NCBI GenBank assembly: GCA_024638385.1
Contig: JAHEKJ010000006.1
Coordinates: 1 to 64,000 of the forward strand
Direction of reading: 5' to 3'
Length of the DNA: 64,000 bases
DNA from: Gammaproteobacteria bacterium
GTDB taxonomy: Bacteria; Pseudomonadota; Gammaproteobacteria; GCA-001735895
Shown here: positions 1 through 9,367 of the stretch, piece by piece
How the letters are laid out: every line of letters starts with the position of its first letter
Position numbering within the stretch: position 1 is the stretch's first letter
Program-made: the position numbers and the translations under genes
Notes under the pieces: generated by a model
The model's database searches: none
Seen by the model: only the letters and a program-made list of their open reading frames with translations
Told to the model about the DNA's origin: nothing

Positions 1-133
1 TGATGACCGCGGCGAAATCGTAGATGTCCGAGTCCGGATCGTCCATCAGCTTGCGCACCTTGAGGTAGACCTCGGGCAGCGAGGTCAGGTCGGTGATTTC
101 CTTGAGGCGTTGCTCGATTTCGGCGTCGGGCAT
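1..133 (-). CDS. HDOD domain protein, N-terminal fragment (runs off left edge)
   Basis: Reverse strand from ATG at 133: MPDAEIEQRLKEITDLTSLPEVYLKVRKLMDDPDSDIYDFAAVI, typical HDOD N-terminus (LPEVYLKVRxLxDDPDS). Confidence 0.7.
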   Translation of the reverse strand, partial: MPDAEIEQRLKEITDLTSLPEVYLKVRKLMDDPDSDIYDFAAVI

Positions 134-159
134 TGCGCGGGCTTCCGTTCGGCGGACAG

Positions 160-201
160 TTCCCGGGTTATCGGCCGCAAACGCGCAAAGTTGAGCCGCG
201 G
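160..201 (-). promoter_or_regulatory. Candidate sigma28 (FliA) promoter upstream of HDOD gene
   Basis: Reverse strand CCGCGGCTCAACTTT-N11-GCCGATAA; -10 is identical to the FliA consensus; about 35 nt upstream of the ATG at 133. Confidence 0.6.
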
Positions 202-385
202 ACACGGTCGATCGTCACGCTCGACCAGGAGCCCGGGGCATAAAAAAGATGCGCCGAAACGCGCCGATGCCGGGTCCGCTCCCCGGTCGAAGTCGACTGG
301 CGCCCGCCTGTCGATTGGAGAGCGAGGAGTGGGGTATCCGGGTGGTGCAGGTCGAGCTAGCCACCCGGGTATCGTAAAACCTGCG

Positions 386-420
386 AACCGGCCGCGCTTC
401 AAGCAGCGCGGCCGGTTTTT
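386..420. terminator. Intrinsic terminator-like hairpin
   Basis: 12-bp perfect stem AACCGGCCGCGC/GCGCGGCCGGTT, 8-nt loop, then TTT on + strand; downstream of the minus-strand fadL-like stop. Confidence 0.6.
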
Positions 421-435
421 CGGCTCAAGCGGCGC

Positions 436-1842
436 CTAGTCGATATTCCAGGTCAGCTGGGCGCTGAGAATGACCACGTCGGCTTCGTACTCGCCGGTCA
501 GCGTGTGATTGATAGTCGACACCGACGATTCGAACTCGTTGTCGATGTCGGCATCCTTGATGTCGATGTAAGTCAGGCCCGCGTCGATCGAAAACGTGTT
601 GTCGACCGTGTAGCCGAGTCCGACCGAATACCAGGTGCGGTCGCTGCCCGGCAGCCGCGGCGTGCGCCGCTCCTCGTTCGGCACCGGCGATTCGTCGAGC
701 GCGATGCCGGCGCGCAGGATCATCTTGTCCGAATACTGGTAGTCGAAACCCAACGAATAGCGCACGCTGTCATTCCAGTCCTCGGTCGTGACCGAGTCCG
801 GTTGCGACGGGTTGTCGTACTCGATGCGCAACTCGTCGAAAGACTCCCAGCCGGTCCAGGTGACGTCGGCGAGCCACGTGAACTTGTCGACCTCGTGCGC
901 GACGCTGACCGAGAAACTGGCCGGCAGCGTGACCTCTGCCTCTATATCGGTATCTTCGAACAGCATGGCCCCCGGAAGAAATAAATCGAGGGCGGCGTTA
1001 CTGGGAACCGTGAAATCCGCTTCGCCCTCGACTTCGATGTCGATCTCCGACCGGTAGGCGACACCGATCCGCGTCTGGTCGCTGACCTCGAACATCAGGC
1101 CGAAGTTGAATCCGAGACCCACGTCGTCGAAATTGTCGCCGTCGAGTTCGGCGGCGCCGTCGACGGCCTGTGGATCGGCGCCGGCGCCGACACACTGTGC
1201 GATACCTCCGTTAAACTCGAAATTCAGCGCATAACACAGCGAGCCGAAATCCACCGCGCTGGTCAGGTCGACCTTGGCCAGCATGACGTTCAATCCGCCG
1301 CCGATCGAAACCTTGTCGTTGACCCGATAACCCAGGCTCGGATTGAAATTGACGGTTTTCAGATCGGACAGGATCGCGTGATAGCGACCGACCCACTCGT
1401 CGTCGTACTCGATCGCGAGCCCGAACGGCGAATTGACGCCGACGCCGAAGGTCGTCCTGTCGTCGAGCGGCCTGGCCCAGTAAAAATTCGGCACGAACGC
1501 GCTCTGCCCGCCGTCGTCGTCGTCGCCGTTCAACGGGCCGGCGGCACCGAAACTTCCCAGACTCGCGGCCAGCGCCGAACCGTCGTTGTCGAAATCGGAA
1601 CTCGGGTCGATGTAATGCGCGGCGAAGACCAGCTGCTCGCCGTCGAGTTGCGTCAATCCGGCCGGGTTGAAGAAGATCGTCGATGCGTTCTCGGTATGCG
1701 CGGCGGCACCGGCATAGGCGTTGCCCTGGCCGGTCGCGTTGACCTCGATCAGCGCGAAACCCGCGCCGAAAGCCGAGCCCGAGGAGCCGAGAAAGAGTAA
1801 TGACGCACCGAGCAAGCGGCGCGCCGAGGTTTGTGAGATCAT
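436..1842 (-). CDS. OMPP1/FadL/TodX family outer membrane transporter
   Basis: 468 aa, signal peptide, SAFGAGFALIEVNATGQGNAYAGAAAHTENASTIFFNPAGLTQL typical of FadL/TodX N-terminus. Confidence 0.9.
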   Translation of the reverse strand: MISQTSARRLLGASLLFLGSSGSAFGAGFALIEVNATGQGNAYAGAAAHTENASTIFFNPAGLTQLDGEQLVFAAHYIDPSSDFDNDGSALAASLGSFGAAGPLNGDDDDGGQSAFVPNFYWARPLDDRTTFGVGVNSPFGLAIEYDDEWVGRYHAILSDLKTVNFNPSLGYRVNDKVSIGGGLNVMLAKVDLTSAVDFGSLCYALNFEFNGGIAQCVGAGADPQAVDGAAELDGDNFDDVGLGFNFGLMFEVSDQTRIGVAYRSEIDIEVEGEADFTVPSNAALDLFLPGAMLFEDTDIEAEVTLPASFSVSVAHEVDKFTWLADVTWTGWESFDELRIEYDNPSQPDSVTTEDWNDSVRYSLGFDYQYSDKMILRAGIALDESPVPNEERRTPRLPGSDRTWYSVGLGYTVDNTFSIDAGLTYIDIKDADIDNEFESSVSTINHTLTGEYEADVVILSAQLTWNID

Positions 1843-1915
1843 CTTTTGAAGCCCCCCGTTATTATGATAAGTTGCAAAATAATACTCTTAGGTCCGGCAA
1901 AATCAAACTGTAAAT

Positions 1916-2218
1916 ATGCGTTCACCAACCTACATCGACGACAGCCCGATCCACGGCCAGGGTCTGTTCGCCGCGGAACCGATCGCAAGCGGCTCGGTCA
2001 TCGGCTTCCTCGAGGGCAGGCCCAGTAGCGAGGACGGTCACTACGTGCTGTGGATCGGCCCGGCCGAGGGGATCGAGGTCCTGTGCGATCTGCGCTTCAT
2101 CAATCATTCCGACGACCCCAACGCGTGCTACTACGACGACCTCAGCGTGGTCGCGCTGCGCGACATCGCCGCCGGCGAGGAAATCACGCACGATTACGGT
2201 TGCGCCGACTGGTGCTGA
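1916..2218 (+). CDS. Minimal SET domain protein
   Basis: 100 aa with SET motifs RFINHSDDPNACY and GEEITHDYG. Confidence 0.8.
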   Translation: MRSPTYIDDSPIHGQGLFAAEPIASGSVIGFLEGRPSSEDGHYVLWIGPAEGIEVLCDLRFINHSDDPNACYYDDLSVVALRDIAAGEEITHDYGCADWC

Positions 2219-2272
2219 GCGAATCAACTCGCCTATAATGCCGCGCACGAACAACCACCGGGCCGGCCGCCG

Positions 2273-2899
2273 ATGAATTCCGCCGAAGTCGCCAAGAGCA
2301 ACATGATCCTGCAGCAGATTCGCCCGTGGGAAGTGCTCGACGGCCGCGTGCTCGAGACCCTCGCCGCGCTCGACCGCGTCGATTTCGTCGCCGATGCCTA
2401 CAAGGGCCTGGCCTACGCGGACTGCCAGATCCCGGTCGCCGGCGGCGCGCGCATGCTGCCGCCGACGATCGAGGGCCGCATGCTGCAGGCGCTCGCGCTC
2501 GAAGCCGACGACGAGGTGCTCGAGGTCGGCTGCGCCGGCGGTTACCTGAGCGCCTGCCTCGCCCGGCTCGCGGGCCGGGTCACGGTCATCGATTGCAGCG
2601 CCGAACGGCTCGATTTCGCGCGCCGGAACCTGGCCGCCGCCGGCATCGACGCCGTCGAACTCCGTGAGCTCGCGCCGGCTGCGATCGACGCAAACGCCAC
2701 CTACGACGCGATTGCGGTAACCGGTTCGTGCGCCACGGTGCCGGACAATTTCCGCCGCGCGCTCAAACCCGGCGGCCGCCTGTTCGTCGTGGCCGGCCAG
2801 TCGCCGGTCATGGAAGCCTTGCTGATCACCCGCATCGGCGACGACGCCTGGAGCACGCAGTCGTTGTTCGAAACCGACCTGCCGCGACTCGCGGGTTGA
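2273..2899 (+). CDS. Protein-L-isoaspartate O-methyltransferase family protein
   Basis: 208 aa; VLEVGCAGGYLSACLARLAGRV SAM motif, PCMT-like N-terminus (NMILQQIRPWEVLD). Confidence 0.85.
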   Translation: MNSAEVAKSNMILQQIRPWEVLDGRVLETLAALDRVDFVADAYKGLAYADCQIPVAGGARMLPPTIEGRMLQALALEADDEVLEVGCAGGYLSACLARLAGRVTVIDCSAERLDFARRNLAAAGIDAVELRELAPAAIDANATYDAIAVTGSCATVPDNFRRALKPGGRLFVVAGQSPVMEALLITRIGDDAWSTQSLFETDLPRLAG

Positions 2900-2911
2900 G
2901 CCGCGCGACAG

Positions 2912-3226
2912 ATGCGACGCATCAGCGCGCGTGAGCTTGCGACCCTGCTCGAGGATGCCGCGCCGCGCCTGATCGACGTGCGCGAACCCTGGGAGTTCGA
3001 AGTCTGCCACATTCCCGGCAGCGTCAATGTCCCGATGGGGGAAGTGCCCGGCGAGCTCGCGCAGTTCGAGCACGAGGGCGATACCGTCGTCATCTGTCAT
3101 CACGGCATTCGCAGCGCCAACGTCATTCGCTTTCTCGAGCAGCAGGGCGTCGACTCGCTGCTCAATCTCGACGGCGGCGTCGACGCCTGGGCGCGCGACG
3201 TCGACCCGGCGATGCCCGTGTATTAA
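2912..3226 (+). CDS. Rhodanese-like domain protein
   Basis: 104 aa; LIDVREPWEFEVCHIPGSVNVPMGE...VVICHHGIRSANV. Confidence 0.85.
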   Translation: MRRISARELATLLEDAAPRLIDVREPWEFEVCHIPGSVNVPMGEVPGELAQFEHEGDTVVICHHGIRSANVIRFLEQQGVDSLLNLDGGVDAWARDVDPAMPVY

Positions 3227-3276
3227 TCGAATTTCACTTTCTTTATAATCCGCGCAACATCTAGAAGGAACCAGCG

Positions 3277-4590
3277 ATGCGACATTTTCTGACCCGAGCC
3301 GTGCCCGCGTTCTTCCTGCTGTTGTGCTCGCCGGCGCCGGCCGAGGACCTGGTCACGATTTACCGTCTCGCGCTCGAGCAGGATGCCGAGCTCATGATCG
3401 CCGAGGCCGATTACCGCTCCGCCCTCGCCGCCCTGCCGATCGTCAAATCGGGACGCCTGCCGCAAATCTCGCTGAGTGCCGACACCAGCCGCCGCGAGTC
3501 CGACAATTCCGAGACCGGCGACGATACTTTCGACTCGACCAGCTACACCCTGAGCCTGACGCAGGCGCTCTACGATACCGATCTCAGCGCCGACATCGAC
3601 GCCGCCGAGGCTTCTACCGAGGCCGAACGCGCGCGCTTCGAAGCCGCGCGGCAAAACCTCGCGCTGCGCGTGGCCGAAACCTACTTCGACATCCTCGCCG
3701 CGCAGGACAACGTCGACTTCGCCTACGCCGAGCGCACCGCGATCGCGCGCCAGCTCGAACAGGCGCAAAAACGTTTCGAGGTCGGCCTGATCGCGATCAC
3801 CGACGTGCACGAGGCGCAGGCGCGCTTCGACAGCGCCGAGGCGCAGGCGATCCTCGCCGAGAACCTGCTGGAGAACGCTTTCCAGGCGCTCGCCGTGATC
3901 ACCGGCGATGCCGGCATCCGCGAGCTGGCCAAGCTCGGCGAGAATCTACTCCTGGTCGTGCCCGATCCGGCCGATGCCGGCGCCTGGGTCGAGTTCGCGC
4001 TCGACAATAACCGCGAACTCGCCGCCGCGCGCGAGAATCTGAACGCCGCCCGTTTCGCCCGGCGCAAGGCCGATCGCGGCCGCTACCCGACGGTCGACCT
4101 GGTCGCGAGCTATTCCGACCAGGACACCGAAAACAACTTCCAGGGCGAATTCCAGCAGGAAGATCTCAGCGTCGGCATCGAGTTGCAGATTCCGCTCTAC
4201 ACCGGCGGCCGCATCGGCTCCGAGCAGGCGCAGGCCGAGGCCGAGCTGCAATCGGCGCGTAACGCGACGCTGCTGCAGACGCGGCTCGCGTCGCAACAGG
4301 CGCGCATTTCCTACCTCGACGTCGTTTCCGGAATCAGCCAGGTCAAGGCGCTCAAGCAGGCGCTGGAATCGAGCAACATCGCGCTCGAGGCGACGCAGGC
4401 GGGCTTCGAGGTCGGCACGCGCACCTCGGTCGACGTGCTCGTTTCGCTGCGCGAAACCTACCTCGCGCAGCGCGACTACGCCAGCGCGCGTTACGATTAC
4501 CTGGTCAACACGCTGCGCCTGAAACAGGCCGCGGGCCTGCTCGAAGCCGGCGACCTCGCGCAGATCAATCGCTTCCTGGTCGCGCAATAA
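3277..4590 (+). CDS. tolC: TolC family outer membrane efflux protein
   Basis: 437 aa; signal peptide, two OEP repeats, IPLYTGGRIGSEQAQAEAEL. Confidence 0.9.
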   Translation: MRHFLTRAVPAFFLLLCSPAPAEDLVTIYRLALEQDAELMIAEADYRSALAALPIVKSGRLPQISLSADTSRRESDNSETGDDTFDSTSYTLSLTQALYDTDLSADIDAAEASTEAERARFEAARQNLALRVAETYFDILAAQDNVDFAYAERTAIARQLEQAQKRFEVGLIAITDVHEAQARFDSAEAQAILAENLLENAFQALAVITGDAGIRELAKLGENLLLVVPDPADAGAWVEFALDNNRELAAARENLNAARFARRKADRGRYPTVDLVASYSDQDTENNFQGEFQQEDLSVGIELQIPLYTGGRIGSEQAQAEAELQSARNATLLQTRLASQQARISYLDVVSGISQVKALKQALESSNIALEATQAGFEVGTRTSVDVLVSLRETYLAQRDYASARYDYLVNTLRLKQAAGLLEAGDLAQINRFLVAQ

Positions 4591-4593
4591 TCG

Positions 4594-5523
4594 ATGGGCA
4601 AGCACAGGTCGGTCGAGTTCCGGGCCGGCGACTACCTGTCTCCACGCTACTGGCCGATGTGGTGTATTCTCGCCGTGCTGCGGCTGGTCGCGCTGCTGCC
4701 GTTTCGCGCGGCGTTGGCGGTCGGCGGCGGCATCGGCCGAATCCTTTTCCGGCTTAGCGGTCGACGCCAGCGCATCATCGACCTCAACCTCGCGCGCTGT
4801 TTTCCGGAAAAATCCGATGTCGAGCGCGAGCGCATCAAGCGCGCCTGCTACCGCAACATCGGCATCTCGTTGATCGAGATGGCGATTTGCTGGTGGTGGC
4901 CGGCCGAGCGCCTGCGCGCGCTGGTCGAGGTGCGCGGCCGGGAGCACGTCGACACGTTGCGCGCCGAGGGTCGCGGCGTGATCCTGCTGACCGGGCACTT
5001 CACCAGCCTCGAAATCGGCGGCCGCCTGCTGGCGCTGTTCATGCCGCTGCAGGTCATGTACCGGACCCAGCGCAACGAGCTGTTCGACAGCTTTCTTTAC
5101 ACGCGCCGCAGTTCCTACTTCGTCAACACCGTTTCGCGCAAGAACACGCGGCAACTGATCAAGGGCATCCGCGACGGCGTGCCGACCTGGTATGCGCCGG
5201 ACCAGGATTTCGCGCGCGAGCGCAACGTGTTCGCGCCGTTCATGGGCATCGCGACGGCGACGATTACCGCGTGCTCACGCCTGGCGCAGTCGTCGGGCGC
5301 GGCGATGCTGCCTTTCTACCCGGAACGCAAGGCCGACGGCAGCGGTTACATCCTGCACATCGAGCCGCCGCTGGCCGATTTTCCGAGCGGCGACGACCTC
5401 GCCGACGCCACCGCGATCAACCGGTCGATCGAGAAGTTTGCGCGCCAGCAGCCGGAAAACTACATGTGGATACACCAGCGCTTCAAGACCCGCCCTCCCG
5501 GGGAACCGCCGTTCTATGCCTGA
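4594..5523 (+). CDS. Lipid A biosynthesis acyltransferase (LpxL/HtrB family)
   Basis: 309 aa; ILLTGHFTSLEIGGRLL, WYAPDQDF and QPENYMWIHQRFKTRPPGE motifs. Confidence 0.9.
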   Translation: MGKHRSVEFRAGDYLSPRYWPMWCILAVLRLVALLPFRAALAVGGGIGRILFRLSGRRQRIIDLNLARCFPEKSDVERERIKRACYRNIGISLIEMAICWWWPAERLRALVEVRGREHVDTLRAEGRGVILLTGHFTSLEIGGRLLALFMPLQVMYRTQRNELFDSFLYTRRSSYFVNTVSRKNTRQLIKGIRDGVPTWYAPDQDFARERNVFAPFMGIATATITACSRLAQSSGAAMLPFYPERKADGSGYILHIEPPLADFPSGDDLADATAINRSIEKFARQQPENYMWIHQRFKTRPPGEPPFYA

Positions 5524-6778
5524 CCCCGGCGAGCCAGCGCCGCGTCCGCCGCCGCCGGCCTATCGCCTGCTGAGCCTGCCGCTGGCGCTGTTCTGGATCG
5601 CGCATGCGTTGCGTCACGGACGGCGCCATCGCCTGCCCGAATACCTGCGCCTGCGGCTGGCCGCGCCGGGCCCGGTTTCGCACGACGCGCCCGTGTGGAT
5701 TCATGCCGCGTCGGTCGGCGAGGTCAACGCCGTCGCACCGCTGGTGCGCGCGCTCGACGCGCGCGGCGAGCCACTGCTGGTGACCAGTTTCACCGCGACC
5801 GGCTACCGCGCGATCGAGCGGCAATTCGGCGATACGGTCGCGCGCGGCGTCATCCCACTCGACTTCGCGCCGTTCGCGCGCCGCTTCGTCGCGCGCCGCA
5901 AACCGCGCCTCGGCCTGATCATGGAAACCGAACTCTGGCCGGAACTGCTGTACGCCGCGGCCCGGGCTCGGGTGCCGCTGCTGATGGTCAACGCGCGGCT
6001 CTCGCCCCGCTCGACGACACGCGGCCGGCGCGTGCGCGCGTGGCTTAAGGCGACGCTCGGCTATTTCACGCGCATTCTGGCGCGCGGCGAGCGCGATCGC
6101 GACGCGCTGATCCGGCTCGGCGCGCGCGCCGAGGATGTCGTCGTAGCCGGCAACCTGAAGACCCTGCCGGATCCCGCGAGCCGCCCCCGGCGCCTCGTCG
6201 AGCGGGATTACCTGTTGTTCGCGTCGAGCCACGAAAGCGAGGAATCCCGCTGGCTGAAGATCCGCCCGCCGGCGCTCGCCGGCCAACTCGTGGTGATCGC
6301 GCCGCGGCATCCCGAGCGCGGCGCGGTGATCGAGCGCGAACTCGCCGCGCTCGGCCTGCGCATCGCGTTGCGCAGCCGCGGCGACCCGCTGGAGGCCGAC
6401 ACCGACGTCTACGTCGCCGATACGCTCGGCGAACTCGAATCGTTGATGGCTTTTGCCCGCGTCGTCGTCATGGGCGGCTCATTCGACCAGACCGGGGGAC
6501 ACAACCTGATCGAGCCGGCGCGGCTGGGCTGCGCGACGATTACCGGCCCGTCGGACGCCAACATTCGTGACGATATTCGCCTGCTCGGCGACGGCGTGAT
6601 CCAGGTCGGCGATCTCGCCCAATGCTGGCGCGTCGTCGGTGAACTGCTGGCCGATCCCGAGCATGCCGCCGCGCTCGGTAGCATCGCTCAAACGCGTCTC
6701 GCGGCGCAGCCGGACGTCCTCGCGCGCTACCTCGAACTGATCGAGCCGTGGCTCGCGCGCGGCGCTCAGGATTCGTAA
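5516..6778 (+). CDS. waaA: 3-deoxy-D-manno-octulosonic acid transferase
   Basis: ATG at 5516 overlapping the acyltransferase stop; VWIHAASVGEVNAVAPLV, METELWPELL, VVMGGSFDQTGGHNLIEPA. Confidence 0.92.
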   Translation: MPDPGEPAPRPPPPAYRLLSLPLALFWIAHALRHGRRHRLPEYLRLRLAAPGPVSHDAPVWIHAASVGEVNAVAPLVRALDARGEPLLVTSFTATGYRAIERQFGDTVARGVIPLDFAPFARRFVARRKPRLGLIMETELWPELLYAAARARVPLLMVNARLSPRSTTRGRRVRAWLKATLGYFTRILARGERDRDALIRLGARAEDVVVAGNLKTLPDPASRPRRLVERDYLLFASSHESEESRWLKIRPPALAGQLVVIAPRHPERGAVIERELAALGLRIALRSRGDPLEADTDVYVADTLGELESLMAFARVVVMGGSFDQTGGHNLIEPARLGCATITGPSDANIRDDIRLLGDGVIQVGDLAQCWRVVGELLADPEHAAALGSIAQTRLAAQPDVLARYLELIEPWLARGAQDS

Positions 6779-7464
6779 CCGTCCATCAGGGCTTGCCAGT
6801 CGTCGTCGCTGTATTTGAGATTGCGCGTCTGCCCGCGCTTCTGCAGCGAGCGCTGGAATCGATACAACGGCCTCCATTGCCAGTCGTCCAGTCGCGGCAT
6901 CACGCGCGCCTTGTCGAAATCGATCAGGTGAAACCGCTGGCGCGAATCGATCAGCACGTTGTCGGAATTCAGGTCGGAATGGCGGATGCCGACGGCCTGC
7001 ATTTGCCGGAACAGCGCGCCGAGCCGGCGCCAGTCCCTCGGCGACAGCTTTTCCCGCTCGAGCCGTTGCGTCAGGGTTTCGGTGTCGGCGAGGTAGGCCG
7101 TCATCAACGCCGCGCGGTACCACGGGCCGTCGCGGCAAACGCAGGCGCCGAGTGGGCGCGGCACCGGCAACCCGCTGGCGAGGGCGCGTTCGAGCACGTC
7201 CCATTCGCGCCACGGACGGGTCCGCTGCTTGCCGAGCCAGAGGTAGCGGTCATCGAGTAAACGACTCGCCCAGCCGCCGCGGTAGTAACGCCGCAGCACG
7301 GCGTCGCCGTCGGCAAGCGCGATGCGCACGCTGCCCCCGCGGCCGCCGGCAATCGCGACAAAGCCGGGCCGGTCGCGCCAGTAATCGATGTCGAAATGCT
7401 CGGCGCGCAGCGCCTCCGCGGCATCCGGCCGCTGCCGGACGTGGCAGCGCGAGGATTCAGCCAC
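6766..7464 (-). CDS. kdkA: 3-deoxy-D-manno-octulosonic acid kinase
   Basis: GTG start 7464 overlaps mtaB stop; DAVLRRYYRGGWASRLLDDRYLWLG...GIRHSDLNSDNVLID...LIDFDKARV kinase core. Confidence 0.88.
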   Translation of the reverse strand: MAESSRCHVRQRPDAAEALRAEHFDIDYWRDRPGFVAIAGGRGGSVRIALADGDAVLRRYYRGGWASRLLDDRYLWLGKQRTRPWREWDVLERALASGLPVPRPLGACVCRDGPWYRAALMTAYLADTETLTQRLEREKLSPRDWRRLGALFRQMQAVGIRHSDLNSDNVLIDSRQRFHLIDFDKARVMPRLDDWQWRPLYRFQRSLQKRGQTRNLKYSDDDWQALMDGYES

Positions 7465-8797
7465 GCGCCGGCAGCGCAGCGGCGTCGAACTCGACCAGCC
7501 GCGCCGGGCGGTCGGCGCGGCCGAGCAGCGCGCCGCCGTCGGGCGACACGGCGGCGACGGCGACCGTCGTGATTCGCGCCGCGGCGAGCGACGGATCGAC
7601 CACGCGGATCCGGTGGTAGTGCGGGGTATACCCGACCCAGGTGGATTGCTCGCCGTCGACCGGCTGTTCCCAGAGTACCTCGACGCGGCGGCCGACGTGG
7701 CGCTCGAGTTCGCGCTGCCTGAGGTCGCGCGCGAGCGCGTGCATCTCGCGGCAGCGGGCCTTGCGGGTAGCGCCGTCGACCGGGTCGGGCAGCCGCGCGG
7801 CCCTGGTGCCGGCGCGCGCCGAAAACGGGAACACGTGCATGTCGCCGAAACCGATACGCTCGACAAAAGCCAGCGTCGCCTGCCACTCCGCGTCGGTCTC
7901 GCCGGGAAAGCCGACGATCAGGTCGGTGGTGACGTTGAAACCGTCGACCGCGCCGCGCAGGCGCTCGACCAGGCGTTCGTAATCGGCGGTCTTGCAGCGC
8001 CGGGCCATGCGCCGCAGCACCGAGTCGCAACCGCTTTGCAGCGGCAGGTGCATGTGCGGCATCAGGCGTCGGTCGCTGAACAGGTCGATGAACCCGTCCG
8101 GAATGTCCCACGGCTCGACCGACGCGAGACGAATGCGCGGAATCGTCGTGCGCGCGAGAATTTCGCCGAGCAGCGCAGACAGGCTCGAACCCGTGTCGCT
8201 GCCGTAGCCGCCGACGTGAACCCCGGTCAGCGCGACCTCGTCGACGCCACCCGCGTGCAGCCGGTTGATCTCGTCGACGATCTCGGCTTCGCCGCGGCTG
8301 CGTTCGTCGCCGCGCGCCAGCGTCACGATGCAATAGGTGCAACGGTAGCGGCAACCGTCCTGGATCTTGACGAAGCCGCGATGGCGGCCGCGCAGCAGCA
8401 ACGCGTTCGGGTCGTCGAGGGCCGCTTGCCGCGGTGTCGCCGCGGCGCGCCGCGCCAGCGCCGGAAGTTCGAGCGTTTGCGCGACCAGGCCGTCCTTGTC
8501 GCGATTGTCGACCACCAGATCGACGCCGAGGCCATCGCGCACGGTGTCCGGGTCGAGGCTCGCGTGGCAACCCGTGACCACGAGGCTGGCCCGCGGGTTC
8601 GCCCGCCTGAGTCGCCGGATCTGGCGACGCGACTTGCGTTCGGCCGCGCCGGTGACGGCGCAGGAGTTGAAAACGACGACGTCGGCCTCGTCGGCATCGG
8701 TCGTGAGCCGATGCCCGCGCTCGACGAAATCGTTGGCCCAGGATTCGAGCTCGGCTTCGTTGAGCCGGCATCCCAGGGCCTGGAAATGAACTAGCAC
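7457..8797 (-). CDS. mtaB: tRNA ms2t6A37 methylthiotransferase MtaB-like (radical SAM)
   Basis: 446 aa; LGCRLNEAE, VFNSCAVTGAAERKSRRQIR, KIQDGCRYRCTYCIV radical SAM CxxxCxxC. Confidence 0.88.
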   Translation of the reverse strand: MLVHFQALGCRLNEAELESWANDFVERGHRLTTDADEADVVVFNSCAVTGAAERKSRRQIRRLRRANPRASLVVTGCHASLDPDTVRDGLGVDLVVDNRDKDGLVAQTLELPALARRAAATPRQAALDDPNALLLRGRHRGFVKIQDGCRYRCTYCIVTLARGDERSRGEAEIVDEINRLHAGGVDEVALTGVHVGGYGSDTGSSLSALLGEILARTTIPRIRLASVEPWDIPDGFIDLFSDRRLMPHMHLPLQSGCDSVLRRMARRCKTADYERLVERLRGAVDGFNVTTDLIVGFPGETDAEWQATLAFVERIGFGDMHVFPFSARAGTRAARLPDPVDGATRKARCREMHALARDLRQRELERHVGRRVEVLWEQPVDGEQSTWVGYTPHYHRIRVVDPSLAAARITTVAVAAVSPDGGALLGRADRPARLVEFDAAALPARG

Positions 8798-8848
8798 TCT
8801 GCCTACCCGCGAAATGCAAAGTCCCGAATTCTAGCAAGAAACGCGGTC

Positions 8849-9013
8849 GCGCATGCACTTTCCCGTACCGGTAACCGGCGGCCGTACCGCATCTCCCGAA
8901 AGAACCCTCGCTCGTGCAAACCCCGCTCGAAGTGAGGGGGGTTTGCACGAACCGGGTTTCGAGCATGAGATGAGGTCTTGCCGCCGGTAACCGGTACGGG
9001 AGGATGCAAGCGC
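8849..9013. repeat. Long imperfect palindrome (~165 nt) in soxZ/mtaB intergenic region
   Basis: Arms share CCCGTACCGGTAACCGGCGGC / CCCGTACCGGTTACCGGCGGC, CATCTC and TCGTGCAAACCCC in order, converging on an inner loop near 8925-8936. Confidence 0.8.
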
Positions 9014-9052
9014 GGAAATGCGGCGCCAGAGTTCGCAAATGGTCCGGAATAA

Positions 9053-9364
9053 TCAGCGGACGCGCGCGTTGGCCTTGTCGGTGTAACCGCGGTTGTCGAG
9101 CCAGGTAATCGTGATCAGGTCGCCCCTGCGGCCCGGGATTTCGAGCGCGAGGTAGGGATTGCGCGAGACCGACCTGCCCCAGTAGGCCTGCATGACGGTC
9201 CGGCCGTTGTGGCTGACGACGAGCTCGCGAATATAGTGCGGCGGAATCTTCCTGCCGGTCTTCTTGATCTTGCGCTGTCCGGTCTCCATCGGATGCATGA
9301 CGACGCTCCTGATCCTGACCTGACCGTCGACCTCGTGCGCGCGAATCTTGATCGAGTCGGCCAC
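9053..9364 (-). CDS. soxZ: Thiosulfate oxidation carrier complex protein SoxZ
   Basis: 103 aa; IKIRAHEVDGQVRIRSVVMHPMETGQRK...IPPHYIRELVV...PYLALEIPGRRGDLITITWLDNRG. Confidence 0.88.
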   Translation of the reverse strand: MADSIKIRAHEVDGQVRIRSVVMHPMETGQRKIKKTGRKIPPHYIRELVVSHNGRTVMQAYWGRSVSRNPYLALEIPGRRGDLITITWLDNRGYTDKANARVR

Positions 9365-9367
9365 GGG

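Noticed and set aside
1315-1335. GGGTTATCGGGTC in the fadL-like gene resembling a sigma28 -10
   Set aside because: Coding sequence, imperfect -10, no -35 partner.
5192-5515. N-terminal extension of the waaA ORF
   Set aside because: Overlaps the acyltransferase in another frame; WaaA-like sequence starts at the ATG at 5516.
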